A stretch of 64,000 bases of DNA from Acholoe squamosa (Eukaryota; Annelida; Polychaeta; Phyllodocida; Polynoidae): positions 44,659,693 to 44,723,692 of the forward strand of contig OX439045.1 in the NCBI GenBank assembly GCA_949317995.1. Direction: 5' to 3'. A program made the position numbers and the translations under genes. Shown one piece after another: positions 1-11,810 of this stretch. The number at the start of each line of letters is the position of its first letter. Within the stretch, counting starts at the first letter, position 1. The notes under the pieces are model-generated. The model searched no databases. It was not told where the DNA came from and worked only from the letters and a program-made list of their open reading frames with translations.

Positions 1-1643
1 TGTAGCGGAAAGTGGGAGACGGAATGACTTAAGTCGCAATAGTAGCAAATAGGGAGTTGACAGCGTAACATAGTTGTACATAAGCGTAATGGAGTAGTGC
101 TATGGGCGTCTTGGAGTAAGAGGCTGGATGTGTAGTATGTGAATGGAGAGATAAAGGAGGAGGAGGGTGGGGGGGGGCTAAAAGGCTGGGGGAGGGAGGG
201 TCGTGGCCACCTGGGCGTCTTCGACGGGAGGTTAATGTAGTTGTGTTGTCGTGGCGTCAGGAGGCCCGTCATTGGGACGGACCTACTACCAACAGACTGA
301 GCACATGTTTTTGTGCGGCACAATTTCTTTTCCTTTTAGTCCTCCACTCCCACTACTTCTTCAGCCTCTCTCCAGTACCCATGATTACAACACACGGCTT
401 CAGAAATCACTTATGCATTACTGCAACCATCTTCTTCCATATCCTTGGTGTAGGTGCCTGAGGGCTTTTTACGGATCGGAAGAGCAAAGAAAGGGCTTCA
501 GTACAAGACATGGTTGACTGAAAGAGACGTGATGTGCGGGAGTGGTAGGGGATGTGCATTAGGGGGTAGTTGCTGAAGCAAGGGGAGTATATGGCGGGCG
601 TGGTTCCTTAGAGGAAGACAGCAGCATAGCAATTATATTCAGTCTTTCTGCACATAAGGAACTCTCACAACCCACCCATTGCCTCCCTCCTGGCCCCATA
701 GGCTGCCAAGCTGAAATCAAAATAATTACACCATCGATCGTCTCACAAAGCATCTCTAGGGGAAGTGGGAACGGAGGTATGGGGTAAGGGAATATGATGG
801 TATTGTTCAGACCACTCTTAAATTTCCAACAGTGGCCTGTCAATCTTGCCTGGCCCTCAGGCAAGGACACTGCTGCACAAACAGTGCCTTGGGTATCTGC
901 AGTTCGGCCCCTGCCTTTACGCAAAGCCTCCTCGTCTCTCCATGGCGAAGGATGGCGGAAACAGCAGGACAATAAATGTCAGGAATTAAGTCGTAGTCGA
1001 GACGACCGTCCCAGCCTTCAGCTCTCACAGTCTAATAGACATATCCGACGTTAGGGATTCTGTGGATAACGGAGCTGAGCTTTTAGTAAGGGGCCTGTTT
1101 GGCTGGCGGGGATCAGTTGCGACAGGCGGCCAAAAGGGGAGCATGCCTTGTCTAGTAGGCTTCTAAAGGGGGCTTGGGTAACAGAGTGTATCACTGAAGT
1201 CTTGAACTGAATCTGAGACTAAGAAGAATTCTTTGTGCTATTTGATGTCTATGTTGGTCATAGGGACAAGTCATTTCTTGAGGACAGAACACTGCTAGAA
1301 TATCCCACAGACGAGAAATAAAACACTCAAATAGGCCCCGACTCTACCCCTCTAGAAGAATCTATGAATTTATATAGCTCCTTTTTATGTACATATTTTA
1401 CATACGATTATTGTGTTCGAAACTCTCCTTTCCCCTAACTAATGTTGTCAAATCCTTGATCAAATTGTCCAACTAAACTCTGTCCAAATTGCGAAAGGTT
1501 CTGATCTTTTCCCAAATGTAGAGACGAAGCAACAACTTCCCAGTGAACAATAATCTCCAGGCCAATAGCACCAGTCACCTATCTCATTCGAATGTTCTGT
1601 AGTGGATAGTCACTCTTACATGTGGGTTTTTTTGGTCGCAGGT
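1..1643. other. Non-coding stretch, no gene recognised
   Basis: I see no protein family, splice-bounded exon or RNA gene here. Several open frames of 60-137 codons overlap on both strands, but none has recognisable domains or consistent exon borders, so I treat them as chance. Short G-rich runs occur near 160-200. Confidence 0.5.
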
Positions 1644-1718
1644 GATAGCAATTTTCCTTCGGCCGACTTTGGCCATAATACTTCCTACCAAAATGTCGAC
1701 CAAAGAGGCCCAGTGGAC
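1644..1718. repeat. 74-bp palindromic micro-element, copy 1 (degraded left arm)
   Basis: The right arm and centre match the copies at 37526 and 59032: CTTCGGCCGACTTTGGCC, then an ATACTTCCTAC-type centre, then AAAGAGGCCCAGTGGAC. The outer half of the left arm has diverged, so this copy is probably the oldest. No coding capacity. Confidence 0.7.
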
Positions 1719-1754
1719 TTTTGGTATAAAAAAACTCTACACTATAAAAAAAAT

Positions 1755-1959
1755 CCACTAAAAAATGGTGATTCACTGCACCCGCATTGCCAGTGAATCA
1801 CCATAAAAATATGGTGAATTCCCATTGAAAACTGTAGAGAATCCCCATAGTGTTAACCACTGTCATTATAGGGGAAATCATCGTTCGTTTAGATTATTGC
1901 GAATCACCGTAAACTGTTACGGAGTTTCAATGCAAAAGTTAGGGAATTTTTTAACAGTG
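1755..1959. repeat. Hairpin-bearing non-autonomous repeat (TGGTGAATCA family)
   Basis: At 1765-1804 a perfect 14-bp stem (ATGGTGATTCACTG and its complement) closes a 12-base loop. CACTA near 1756 and ACAGTG near 1954-1959 could be the ends. The motif AAAATGGTGAATCA recurs at 56.1 kb, so the repeat is dispersed. The hairpin is certain; family and limits are inferred. Confidence 0.5.
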
Positions 1960-2160
1960 TATTTTTACATCGGGAGCCATCGACCATGAAAAAATTTGAC
2001 CGGCTGGTGACTGGCGGAACACAAGAAATATATCTAACATGCTAGATATTTCCAGGCCCAATATTTGGCCAGTGGGAACTGACAAAAAATTGGATTACAG
2101 GAAAAGAATATCAGACAAGTGGCAGAGCTCTAGAATACACAGAAAAAAAGCATCTCCCAT

Positions 2161-2250
2161 CATCGGCCAGCATCCGACAACATCGCGCATGAGCAAAAAT
2201 CGGGCCGATAGCCAAATCTATGGCATCGGGATATCGAATCTGGCCGATAA
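2161..2250. repeat. Possible relic of Harbinger-type subterminal repeats
   Basis: Short GGCCGAT and CATCGG words recur in both orientations, like the subterminal blocks of the complete Harbinger element at 14.2-19.8 kb. I cannot find matching terminal inverted repeats, so this may be a worn fragment of a related non-autonomous element. Confidence 0.3.
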
Positions 2251-2290
2251 AATATCAACTGTAATGGGGGACCCACTTTACGGTAAATAG

Positions 2291-4230
2291 CCAAACCTGG
2301 AGGGGCACACCCATTAAGAACTTAAAACAACCAGTCAATTCTTCTGGCAATTCTGACTATTCTAATTACTTTCTTGATCTACACTTAGAGAAGACGGACC
2401 AAAGACTGAATATATAAATTCGATACACACAGTGCATGGCCATATTCACACAGAGAGGCTGACTTAAAACAGAGGCACACAGATAGCCCTTAGTCATGCC
2501 TTTGATGTATTTCTTTGCTCGTTGATTCAGACAGACATTGGCTATCATGCACGACCACATGCCTTGTCCATATCGAACGGCCGCTGAATATGCCAAGACG
2601 TTTTGCACATTATTCTCAAAAGTATGTAGGCCAGTCCTCTGTTATCGGCCGGCGCCAGTAGGCTACATGCCGGCAATATTGGCGCGTCTGGCATCCACCC
2701 CATCATACGCCTGGTACCCCGGAGGTCCTCCAGGGCGGGGCAGGACCATAACAGGGCGCGACAGGAAGCAGCAACCGGCACGACCGGGATATCTCTATTG
2801 CGTTAACGCGCCCATTCTGGTTTTTCATTTCGGCTAGAGAATATAATAGAGAAGACCCGTTTTGAAGGCTGATTCCGTTAGGATTCACTTTGGCCCCGAC
2901 TGGCTCTGGACGCGATCGATAGCTGTGGACCCTCCACGTCAACCTGATCTTCTCCTCGGCTAGGTTAATATACACATGCCGAGAGGAAGGGCTGGACCGT
3001 GTTTGGGGTGTGGGTGGTTTGGAGTGGAGAAGGGGTGAAGCATACAATCATGTCCATCCTTCACATTGAGCATAGTATAGGTCAGGCTACGCAGGAGGGC
3101 CTAGGGTACACTGCATATTGGTCCATGCAGGGCAGGGGCATACTATTGTGCATTACACACAGCTAGGGTACAGAATGAATTAAATTGGTACCGTGGTTTA
3201 GATATCAGTGTTAGCTGATAAAGATGACATATTGATTGGCCTAAGCATATATGTGCAGCGAAGATGTCGGCCCCTGAATATATTGATATAAACTAAACGT
3301 GAACATAACGGATCCTCTAAGCAGAACTGGTATGTTGCATGCCTTTATAAATCATATATAATGTGTGTATGTCTGTTCATAAGGAAAGGGGTGCATATGG
3401 TAGGGAAATAGGAGTCCATATTTGGCACTTAAATGTCTAGTAATCTCTTATAAGGTTGGACATGAAAACTTAGGGTGGGATTTTACCATGCTTACATTTT
3501 TATTGTGGCTCATGAAGTACAGACCATGCTACTGTTGCCAGAATAGGACCCGCATTTGCTTAAGACCATATTGGGTTTTAATCATGTACTTTTAATCTAC
3601 TATAGGGGATGAGCCACCGAAAAAGAATAAATCAGGGCCTACATGTGCAGTAGAATGGCCAAAGTGGTATGGTGAGAATACAACCAGAATGGCATGTGGA
3701 AACAGTAAGTAGTATATGGTAATGGCACTCTGGAACTGGTGCACAGTATCAATCTCAAGGGAAATGTCTAGAGAGATTGGGCGTGGCTCTGTATCTGTAA
3801 CCATAACGGTCTAGCATGTACCATGGCTTATTTAGGACTATACGTAAAGTATCATTTTCTAGTAAGATTAACATGTCCAGTACGTTATCAGCAGACTTAT
3901 TAATTAAACAATACTTAATAAAGACACATATAGTTAGCAGACAAACAATTACAAGTATTAGGGCGTTGTTTGATTGTGCTAATAAACGGCTGTAATGTGG
4001 ATGTGACTGTCAGCAGATTAATTACTGCACCTTAATACATTACAACTAAATTATGTAAATAACCTCTACCGGTAGTGGAGGGCATTGTCTGTAAATGGGG
4101 AATGAGAATTCAGAGCTATACTATTCAAACTCAAATAACTTTACATGCTCGAGGTTATGAGCGTGATTTATTAATTACTAGTTCTAGCTGACCCAATCAG
4201 CAATGGAGCATTGTCCCATGCTTGTCCATG
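2291..4230. other. Non-coding stretch, no gene recognised
   Basis: A CpG-rich patch lies at about 2570-2960 and an AT-rich block at 3840-4070 is listed separately. Open frames here (up to 114 codons) resemble nothing and are not bounded by convincing splice sites. Confidence 0.45.
3840..4070. promoter_or_regulatory. AT-rich block, candidate regulatory element
   Basis: Dense TTAATTA, AATTAC and ACAAT words resemble homeodomain and Sox binding cores, and the segment looks unique rather than repeated. This is only a compositional impression; AT-rich DNA makes such words by chance. Confidence 0.15.
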
Positions 4231-4284
4231 ATTGGCCCAATATAAGCCGACATTGGCCCAATGTAAGCTGACATTGGCCTAATG
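4231..4284. repeat. Short tandem repeat, 21-bp unit x 2.6
   Basis: ATTGGCCCAATRTAAGCYGAC is repeated at 4231-4251 and 4252-4272, with a third partial unit to 4284. The GGCCCAAT core recalls transposon subterminal repeats, but no terminal repeats were found around it. Confidence 0.65.
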
Positions 4285-7200
4285 TATCCTTGCTACCTGG
4301 AGAAATGCTGCAATAAGAGTATATGATATACATTTCTTTTAGAATTCCATGGAAGGGAGGAGGCTTTGTGTTTTGTGCAGGTGGCATATACTGCCATGTT
4401 TCTATTGTATTGCTTATGATAATCCATAGTTCTTTTATGCATACCATTCACAGAGGTCTCCTGCCTGCCTTAATAAATCATACATACTTCTATCCCACTG
4501 AGCCTGACTTATTAGATCCCGTGTGATTACGATAATCCTGAGAGTTATAATGTAAGTGTCATCCTACCAGGGCTATTGATTATGTTGTTGTTATACGTAC
4601 GGATAGATTTGGGGATTAACCTTATTCCAAGCATACTTTCTCCATCATTTAATGGGGGTAGAAAAAGGTGTGAACATGTTCATTTTTAACGTGAATAGTG
4701 GGGAGATTCGCCACAATACTGAATCATCTTCTGCTACCCTAGAAAGTTGTATTCATATCATTATATGTTTTTAACACTACCCAATATATACATTGTATCA
4801 CACCCCTTCTCTGCACCTCTGGGGAAGCCGCCGTAAGATGTCCAACAGAATTGGAACATTCAAATTGATATTAATGTATTTTGGTATGATTTCATGTCAT
4901 TTGAATATGTTTTCAAAGTGTGCTCCAGTTTACCGAGCAAAAGACATTGTGAAGTTGTGGACCTCATGGCAGCTACCATATCGTGCAGTAACTACGCACG
5001 ATAAATTCTTTACCTCCTCCCTTCTGGTGCATCTTTATGCTTGGAGTACAGACACTTCCTAGTCACGAGGGGAAATCCCCAATACTTAGCCACAATGTCC
5101 ACAACAGCCAATGACATGCACACCTCCACAGTTCCAGAGTCAACCTCCCAGCTTTCCCCCTACAAGCCTTATTTTAACTTTAATCACCCTATAACTCTGT
5201 TCAACTGGCTTGACTGTGCTGGACGTATCGGCCTTAAGGAAATCCAACAGCCCTAACAGGACAGCACACAGAGAGTTAGAGCGACAAAGTAGTTAGAGTG
5301 GAATTGGCTTTGGTAGGAAAATGGCTGACTTTTAATGGACGAAGGTCGTCTGCTGGACCCTATGTCGTCTGCTCCTATCGATCCTGACGCCGCCATGTTG
5401 GTCCCGACAGGGACATTGGCACTGACCAACTCCAGAAGGATAGGATGAGTAGTCGTGGCGAGGGGGGTGGGGAGGGGGCAGGGGGTGATGGCAGCCATTG
5501 GAGGAGCTGCACAGGCAGAGCTGGAGAGTCCATCCCTGACACATCGATCTCAGTATGTTGGCCGATTGGGCATTTAAATACAACAGTAAGGAGTCAGATG
5601 GGGTGGTGTAAGTGGGCACCGACCCCCCACCCTTAACACCCACCACCAACCACCCTCCACATACACAATTCTCCAGTATGAACATAGAGAGTATTCTGCC
5701 ATCCAGGTCCAGGAGGTCCCTCCAGGGCTGATGTGCCGTACTAACAGCTCACGACCCACAATTCTGTCTTGTTGGTCAGCCCACGCCAAGCGCGCTACAA
5801 CTCAGTGTCCACATGCAACATTCATAAGCCTACACTACCAGGGATGGTGCCCCCTAAACTATGAATCATCCAGACCCAGCCTTAGGGCCCTACCCTGTCC
5901 TGTATATTAAAACGTACGACATTGCGTCTGCAAGGCTAAACTAGGACCTGCGTCTTGTTAAAGCTAGGGTGAAAAGTAGCGTTAGTTTATTTAAGGAGCA
6001 TACCCCGGAGGGCCACCCGGCTCAGACCTTCTCAGTTTGATCACATTTTAAGGGCAGTCCACCTGGGGTGGGCGGGTGCAACGTTGGGACTAACAAGATA
6101 GCGCACTGATCGTTTGGCCAGGCTTGTCCTCAGTTCTGAAACTAAACCGTTCTTTTTTCTTACGCTTTACTTTTGCATTATTTCCTGTTTACTGCTATAC
6201 CTTCTTTGTTGCCATTTGGTTTCAAACCGCCATAGGTTTGGGGCAATATAAACCTTTTTATATTTCTTATGGAACATACCATTATGACTATTGCCATATA
6301 CTTTATGTTCTTTATACCTGAGCTTCCATACGATTCTGCGGCGGCTGGGCGGTTTTTGGAGATGAAGTATTTCAAACTAGATTGCATTGGGGAATTTGGA
6401 CCCAAAGTTTCACCTGGCTGCCCAATTGCATGACAAAATGAAGCAGTGGAGTTTTTGAACCATAGCATGTGTAAAGTCATTGACTTTGCCCATTTCCATT
6501 CGATTTACTCTTCATCCCTTTGACCCACAACGACAGCAGAGCACAGATTAAATGGATGTTCATGACTATTATTATATTCAAAGTCTGACTGCATTTCCTA
6601 CTCACATTTGATTCAGATTCTGAATAGGGCATTCTAGCAGCTTGTCCAGAGGGGGATGGTTACACAGTCAGTGTATTGGAATGCCTCGCAGTCCCATTCA
6701 TAAGTACCATTGTTATATCTGAAAGCAAATATATAAAAGGCTATGCCCGGAAGCTTTGGGAATGTATGGGGCCTGGCAATAATACTACTGAGCTTGTTAT
6801 TGATTTCTATTGTCAGCAATGACCCTGAATTGAATTTGAATCCAATTGCCTTTTACGCATCAAATTCTGATGGGCTTTAATTGGGTCATGTTCTGAGAAT
6901 GGAGAAAGTGTTTTTGGCAGGAGCATCTTTCCTCTTCCTCCAGTACCTTCTAGCCCGTCAAGTGCTATCCTGCATGGCTCTTGTCTTGTTCCATGGTACC
7001 AGGTCCAATCCTAGTGCATGCCTGGCTGAAATAGTTCCTGTATTTGTCCAAACCGTAATAATGCTGTGTCATCGCTTATCACTGACAGATGAGAGGTTTA
7101 GTATCGATCTTAGTCATTTCTTTATGACACATACTTGGTGTTGCGTGAAATATGGACATTGATTTAAGCATATGCAATTGGTTCAGGAGTTGGTGAACCT

Positions 7201-7399
7201 GTTTCCCAAAATTTAAATTAATAATAAATTATTACTGCATGCATGGAACGTACACATAAATGATATTATGGGGATGATTACCATAAACTGACCCAAATAT
7301 CAGAGTATATAGCAGTGTCTTTTATAACATACCTGTATATACAATACATCTGTTGTTGATTAACATAACCCCTTGGTGTATTCTACAATTCGAGTTTTT
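4285..7399. other. Non-coding stretch, no gene recognised
   Basis: I see no recognisable gene, RNA or mobile element. Open frames of 60-117 codons overlap on opposite strands and lack domains. Confidence 0.45.
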
Positions 7400-7762
7400 G
7401 TAATTTTACAGCAATGGTTGCTGGAACCTCAGTTGCCAGCAAAGGTTTCTGTAAATTTACAGTATATTTTATAGTTCATTTACATCAAAATTTGTTGTCC
7501 ATTCACAGAAAATATTCTGTTTATTTACAAGACATTTCTCTGTAATTTTACAACACATTTTGCTGTTTATTTACAGCATGTGTTTCTGTAGAACTGATTG
7601 AAGTCTTGCTGTATGCTTACAGTGACTGTTACTGTATGATTACTCCTAATTGTTCTGTAAAATTAGAGTGATTCACCTCCTGTAGATTTACAGCAAAATG
7701 TACTGGAACCAAAGTTGCCAAGGGATTTTGCTGTGAAATAATCCTGCCTACTTCTTACAGTG
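7400..7762. repeat. CTGTAAATTTACAG-rich repeat, probable non-autonomous DNA element
   Basis: TTTACAG and CTGTAA words recur about every 30-50 bp, including a perfect 14-bp palindrome at 7449-7462. A block of about 40 bp at 7400-7440 is repeated directly near 7682-7720 (shared ACAGCAA and CTGGAACC and AGTTGCCA). The right side ends in TTACAGTG, compatible with a CACTGTAA terminus. A matching left terminus is not clear. Confidence 0.5.
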
Positions 7763-8225
7763 TGCTGACACCATTAGCTATGTTTGGCATGTTTTCCATT
7801 TATCCTTAGAACATGTCGCTATCCCTTGTTATTGAGACCTACCCTTCGATCCTTAGAGAAAAGGCCTTTTAACATAAGCGTCTGATCCTACATGAAACAA
7901 GAATTACCCATACCTCCAAAGGCTGAGGTATCGGTGATAAATATGCATGACAAAGAGGGGGCTTTGGCATTAACTCTTGATCAGAGGCAGTCAATCAAGA
8001 TGGAATAGTGGTTAAACTTGCGACATGCATCTTCATGTTTCTTAATTGTTCTAGCATTATTGTTTCATGAAGTCTTCTGTCTATAGCGAGGAGAGTAACT
8101 TAATAATTCAACGATGAAATGCGAATCTGCAAAGGCCTGGTTAAATCTAGATTGATCAAAGAAGGTAGTTCGATACCCTTTCCAACCTCCCAGACTATAC
8201 CAAAGACTCTAGAACCCGGCAATAT

Positions 8226-8447
8226 CCCAGCAAATTGTCGTGAGTCCTCGTCAACCTGTGTGAAGTGGCTCACACATGTCGCTAGATGGAACACAACGTC
8301 GTTATAGCACAAGATCACCAGGAATTGCAATGACTATGCCACGTGAGTCTAACACACAGTGGCGAAAGATGACTGAATGAGTTATCACTCAAAAAGGAGT
8401 CACCATTGATGACCAATCATGGTGACAGATGACGACAATTTGCTGGG
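8226..8447. mobile_element. Short non-autonomous DNA transposon (unexpanded form)
   Basis: A 222-bp element begins CCCAGCAAATTGTCGT and ends with its exact reverse complement. It is flanked by AT on both sides (8224-8225, 8448-8449), fitting a 2-bp target duplication. The interior holds about one unit of each tandem repeat found amplified in the 1.85-kb relative at 30052-31901. It encodes nothing and would need a transposase in trans. The 2-bp duplication suggests a CACTA/CMC-like family, but this is inferred. Confidence 0.85.
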
Positions 8448-9099
8448 ATCCAGCAATTTCAATGCTTTACCAAAACTTAATTGGTCATAGAAGTGGTTTA
8501 GGAGTGGTTAGGAATTGATGAATGCTTTCCGATTGACAACCATTCCCAGCTAGTCCTCTCCTCTAATTCCCTGGCCTACCTACTATGGGGTAGCATTCAG
8601 GTGGAACCAATCACAGAACAAGTTCACCCGAACTTTTGACAATGCAGTCTAAATCAGAGCAAGTCAATCAATCACAGTATAAGGTAGAAATCAGTCTGTC
8701 AGGTTGGAGAATTGCTGGGACCTGGACTTTGTACTGGCTACATTGAGAATTTAGTTCCCAATCTTTTCGCAACGGCCTCCTGAAGGGTAGGACTCTGGTA
8801 TCACTGGCTATGAGACATGGGTATGCTATATATGGACCATATGCCTGTCGTGATCCATTCCTCTACATACTCCCTCTACGTGTGGGGGCACAGAGGTGGC
8901 CTGTTGGGAAGGCTATGCATGGGATCACTGCGGACATGTGCCCGGCCCTCCTGGCTTTAACGTAATTTCCCTGAATATATTGAAGCCACATCCAAAGGCT
9001 GATCTGTGCGGCAATGTATTTCTAAACCAATAAGAACTGCCTAGCCCCACCTGCTCCATTTGTTCCCCTTTCCCATACAGCCACGCACCTTCTTCCACC

Positions 9100-9260
9100 A
9101 GCACATGCCCTTCTCCGGGACTCTTCTCGCAAGATAACGTCGGTCCAGCGGGAGTTCCATTATTTATCTCGTGTGAGCCTACGAGATTGGCAACACGTGA
9201 CCTGACGTCACAGGACGTAACGGCCCACATGACCATTGCGACCCGTCACGGGCGTAGATA
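9100..9260. promoter_or_regulatory. CpG-rich patch with E-box and CRE
   Basis: CACGTG lies at 9194-9199, followed at 9203-9210 by the perfect CRE palindrome TGACGTCA, in locally CpG-rich DNA. Such pairs are common in animal promoters and enhancers. I found no exon attached on either strand, so function is unproven. Confidence 0.25.
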
Positions 9261-10029
9261 GTGTGGTGACACCTGTGTGACAACTGCATTCACCCACCCA
9301 CAGGGGACGGATAGATAGGATCCCTGGGTCAGATCAGTGTGGGTGATAGTGTCACGTCTAACCCTCCCTCACAAGCTAGCAGCACCATTTTCCTTTCACA
9401 AATATGGAAAGCGACCAAACTTACTCTTGGGGTAATTCAATATCTACGATGTGTTGCCTGAAGGATAGGATTACCAAAATAGCATAAAAGAAAGGAAAGG
9501 CAGCAGGAGCACCGGCAACAGCAGCGGATGAAATAAAAAATGTCAGCGGAAATCATGTGATGAAGCTAAGAACTGAAATGTTATTACTGATGTTTGATGT
9601 CTGGAAATCCTGATATGTGTTCGTGTAAAATGACAGCCATGTGAAGGCTTATTTTGAAAAATAATCGTAGAACACATGTGGAGATAACATTATTGACGTG
9701 TGTTATTGCAAAATGATTGTCCTATTTGGGCTAAGCTTGACATCATTATCGTGGAAAATACATGGATATAACATTGCGATTAATCTGGACTTGCTTCCAG
9801 CAAGATATTCTGTCTTAGTCTGCAGGCATATTGCCTCATGCATATGGAGAGTCATCTGTCAGGAAGTAGCCAAGGGTAGCCAAGGCCTACAGTCACTTCC
9901 TGACATGTATCCTTTCATTATTGATACATCCCTGCTCGTCCTTCTGTCATTATGACGGAGGAGTCAGTCAGCTTCACATAATCGGCTCATTGCTCAATCT
10001 CTAATACATTTTCCACGTCTTTCCTTATA

Positions 10030-10160
10030 CCCTGACTCCCAGGACGCCGCCCAATTGGTGCCGACGATGCCTAGGCGCGCACCGATTACGCCCGACCGGC
10101 GATCGTGATAACTTCCGGTCCGTCCAGTGCGCATGTCATCAACGTCGGCAAATCAGGTGA
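10030..10160 (+). promoter_or_regulatory. Candidate CpG promoter with possible tiny first coding exon
   Basis: The segment is strongly CpG-rich. It contains an ETS-like core (ACTTCCGG, 10111-10118) and a TGCGCATG word resembling an NRF1 site. An ATG at 10133 opens eight codons (MSSTSANQ) that run straight into a good splice donor, CAG|GTGAGC, at 10156/10157. This is the layout of a housekeeping-type promoter with a short first exon. No second exon was recognised, so it may be chance. Confidence 0.25.
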
Positions 10161-11115
10161 GCGGCTGATTGGAGCATTTTCCGCGCCGCGTGGCCTCTTT
10201 TGGTATGGTCAGAAATCGTGTCGGCGGCGGAAGACGAATGCTGACAAACTGCCTGGTGGCCTACGATTTGCTGTCACCATGCTATGTTTTCATTTAGACA
10301 GGCAGTCTGGGCGGAAGGAGGACGAAGGGTATGGGTATTATAGGACCGTGGGCACCTGGTGAAAGGAGAGCTCGGTGAGGGATGTGGTGTAAGAGCAATG
10401 GTTGGGAGCAGGCGACTTGAGGGTGGAAGAGGTAAGGTTAGGGAGTGAATGTATAAATATCATGTAAACGAGAAAATAACATATCGTAAAACAGGTGCAA
10501 GGAGCTGTTGGTATAATGTATAGCTTACAGGGTTACCACGATGACTTTAACAGGATTGACAAAGGGTACGCTGATAGAAGGATAGAGTATACCCCCTGCT
10601 TCATTTTCAGAATACAAGCATTTATGAGTGGTCTCAAGAGGACTACAGGAATGTAATATCTCATCTGGATTAGTCACCAGAATACAGCTCCCAATCCTTT
10701 ATAATGCCAAGAAATGCTTTACGAGGAGCAACCCTAACAACATGATTGATTAATCTAGTTATGAAATGCCTGACTAAACACACTTATTCTGTAGACTGCA
10801 TCTATAATACATGTGCTGCACAAACCTTAGGCTTACTATTGATACTGAGTCTTATCTAATAGCAATAATCCCCAGTACTTAGCAAATGCATTCGATCCAA
10901 AATAAGCCAGCAAAATCCCATAATATCATACAAAAAAAAAAAACAACCCACTAATGAGACCTCTAGAGGCTTTTCATTTGCTTAAGAACGACATGTTTAA
11001 TAATTGAGCTCCGGTTTATTAATTAATTGCAAGTAGCGTCAAGATGAGATTGGTTCAAATTGGGACTTTTTTTATTAGTAGAGAAATTTAAAAAAAAAAG
11101 CATTCTATAGGTTAA

Positions 11116-11806
11116 CCCTTTCGTGGCCAGAATTATTTTGAGAAAACTGATTTATTCAACAAACTTGATATAGTAGAGGCTATTACCTATATTATGTCCT
11201 GATTAACATACTGATTCAAATGATATCAAAGGGGACAGTAAAATAGCTTTCAGAAAATTTAATATGAAGCATAAGTTTGAATATTATATGAGTCAGTAGG
11301 GAGTGATAATGGAATAAGATGTTGAAATAGGCTGATTTGGATGAAGGTGCCCAGATTTTGGTGGGGACTAGGTTATTTTCAATTCATAAAGCATTATTTT
11401 GACATTTCAAAGAAGGCTACATTGATGGAAAAAAATGTATAATAATTGGACTCCTGAGAGAAAATCACAGGAAAAATATTTCATTAATATTTTTGGTATT
11501 TTTATCAATACTTTTGTGAAATTAGTGAATTTTCTGTGATTTTCCCATTATTGTCATGGCTAGAGCATGCACTTTTCATGCATATTAAGCCTATTATCGA
11601 TTCATTATTTTCTTCAATTGGATCTATTAATAATTATTTGCCTAATGCACCATGACAAATTTAGTATCGTTAGAAAGCCCTTGATATTATGAGTCTTCTG
11701 GTCTTAAAAGCATCCTAATCTGATAAATAATCAATCCATGGTGTTCTATTGAACATATTATATACATGCTTAAGAGTGCTCTTTTGCTAATGTGGGCACG
11801 TAAGGG
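11116..11806. mobile_element. TTAA-flanked non-autonomous element (piggyBac-like MITE)
   Basis: TTAA at 11112-11115 and 11807-11810 flanks ends that are inverted copies: CCCTTTCGTGGCCA on the left, and CCCTTACGTGCCCA as the complement of the right. TTAA duplication with CCC-starting termini is typical of piggyBac-type elements. The AT-rich 691-bp interior has no coding capacity, so movement would need an outside transposase. Kolobok elements also use TTAA and are the main alternative. Confidence 0.75.
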
Positions 11807-11810
11807 TTAA

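Larger units (their letters stand above)
8448..11115. other. Non-coding stretch with two CpG-rich patches
   Basis: Apart from the candidate regulatory patches near 9.2 and 10.1 kb listed separately, I see no gene, RNA or repeat with support. Confidence 0.4.
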
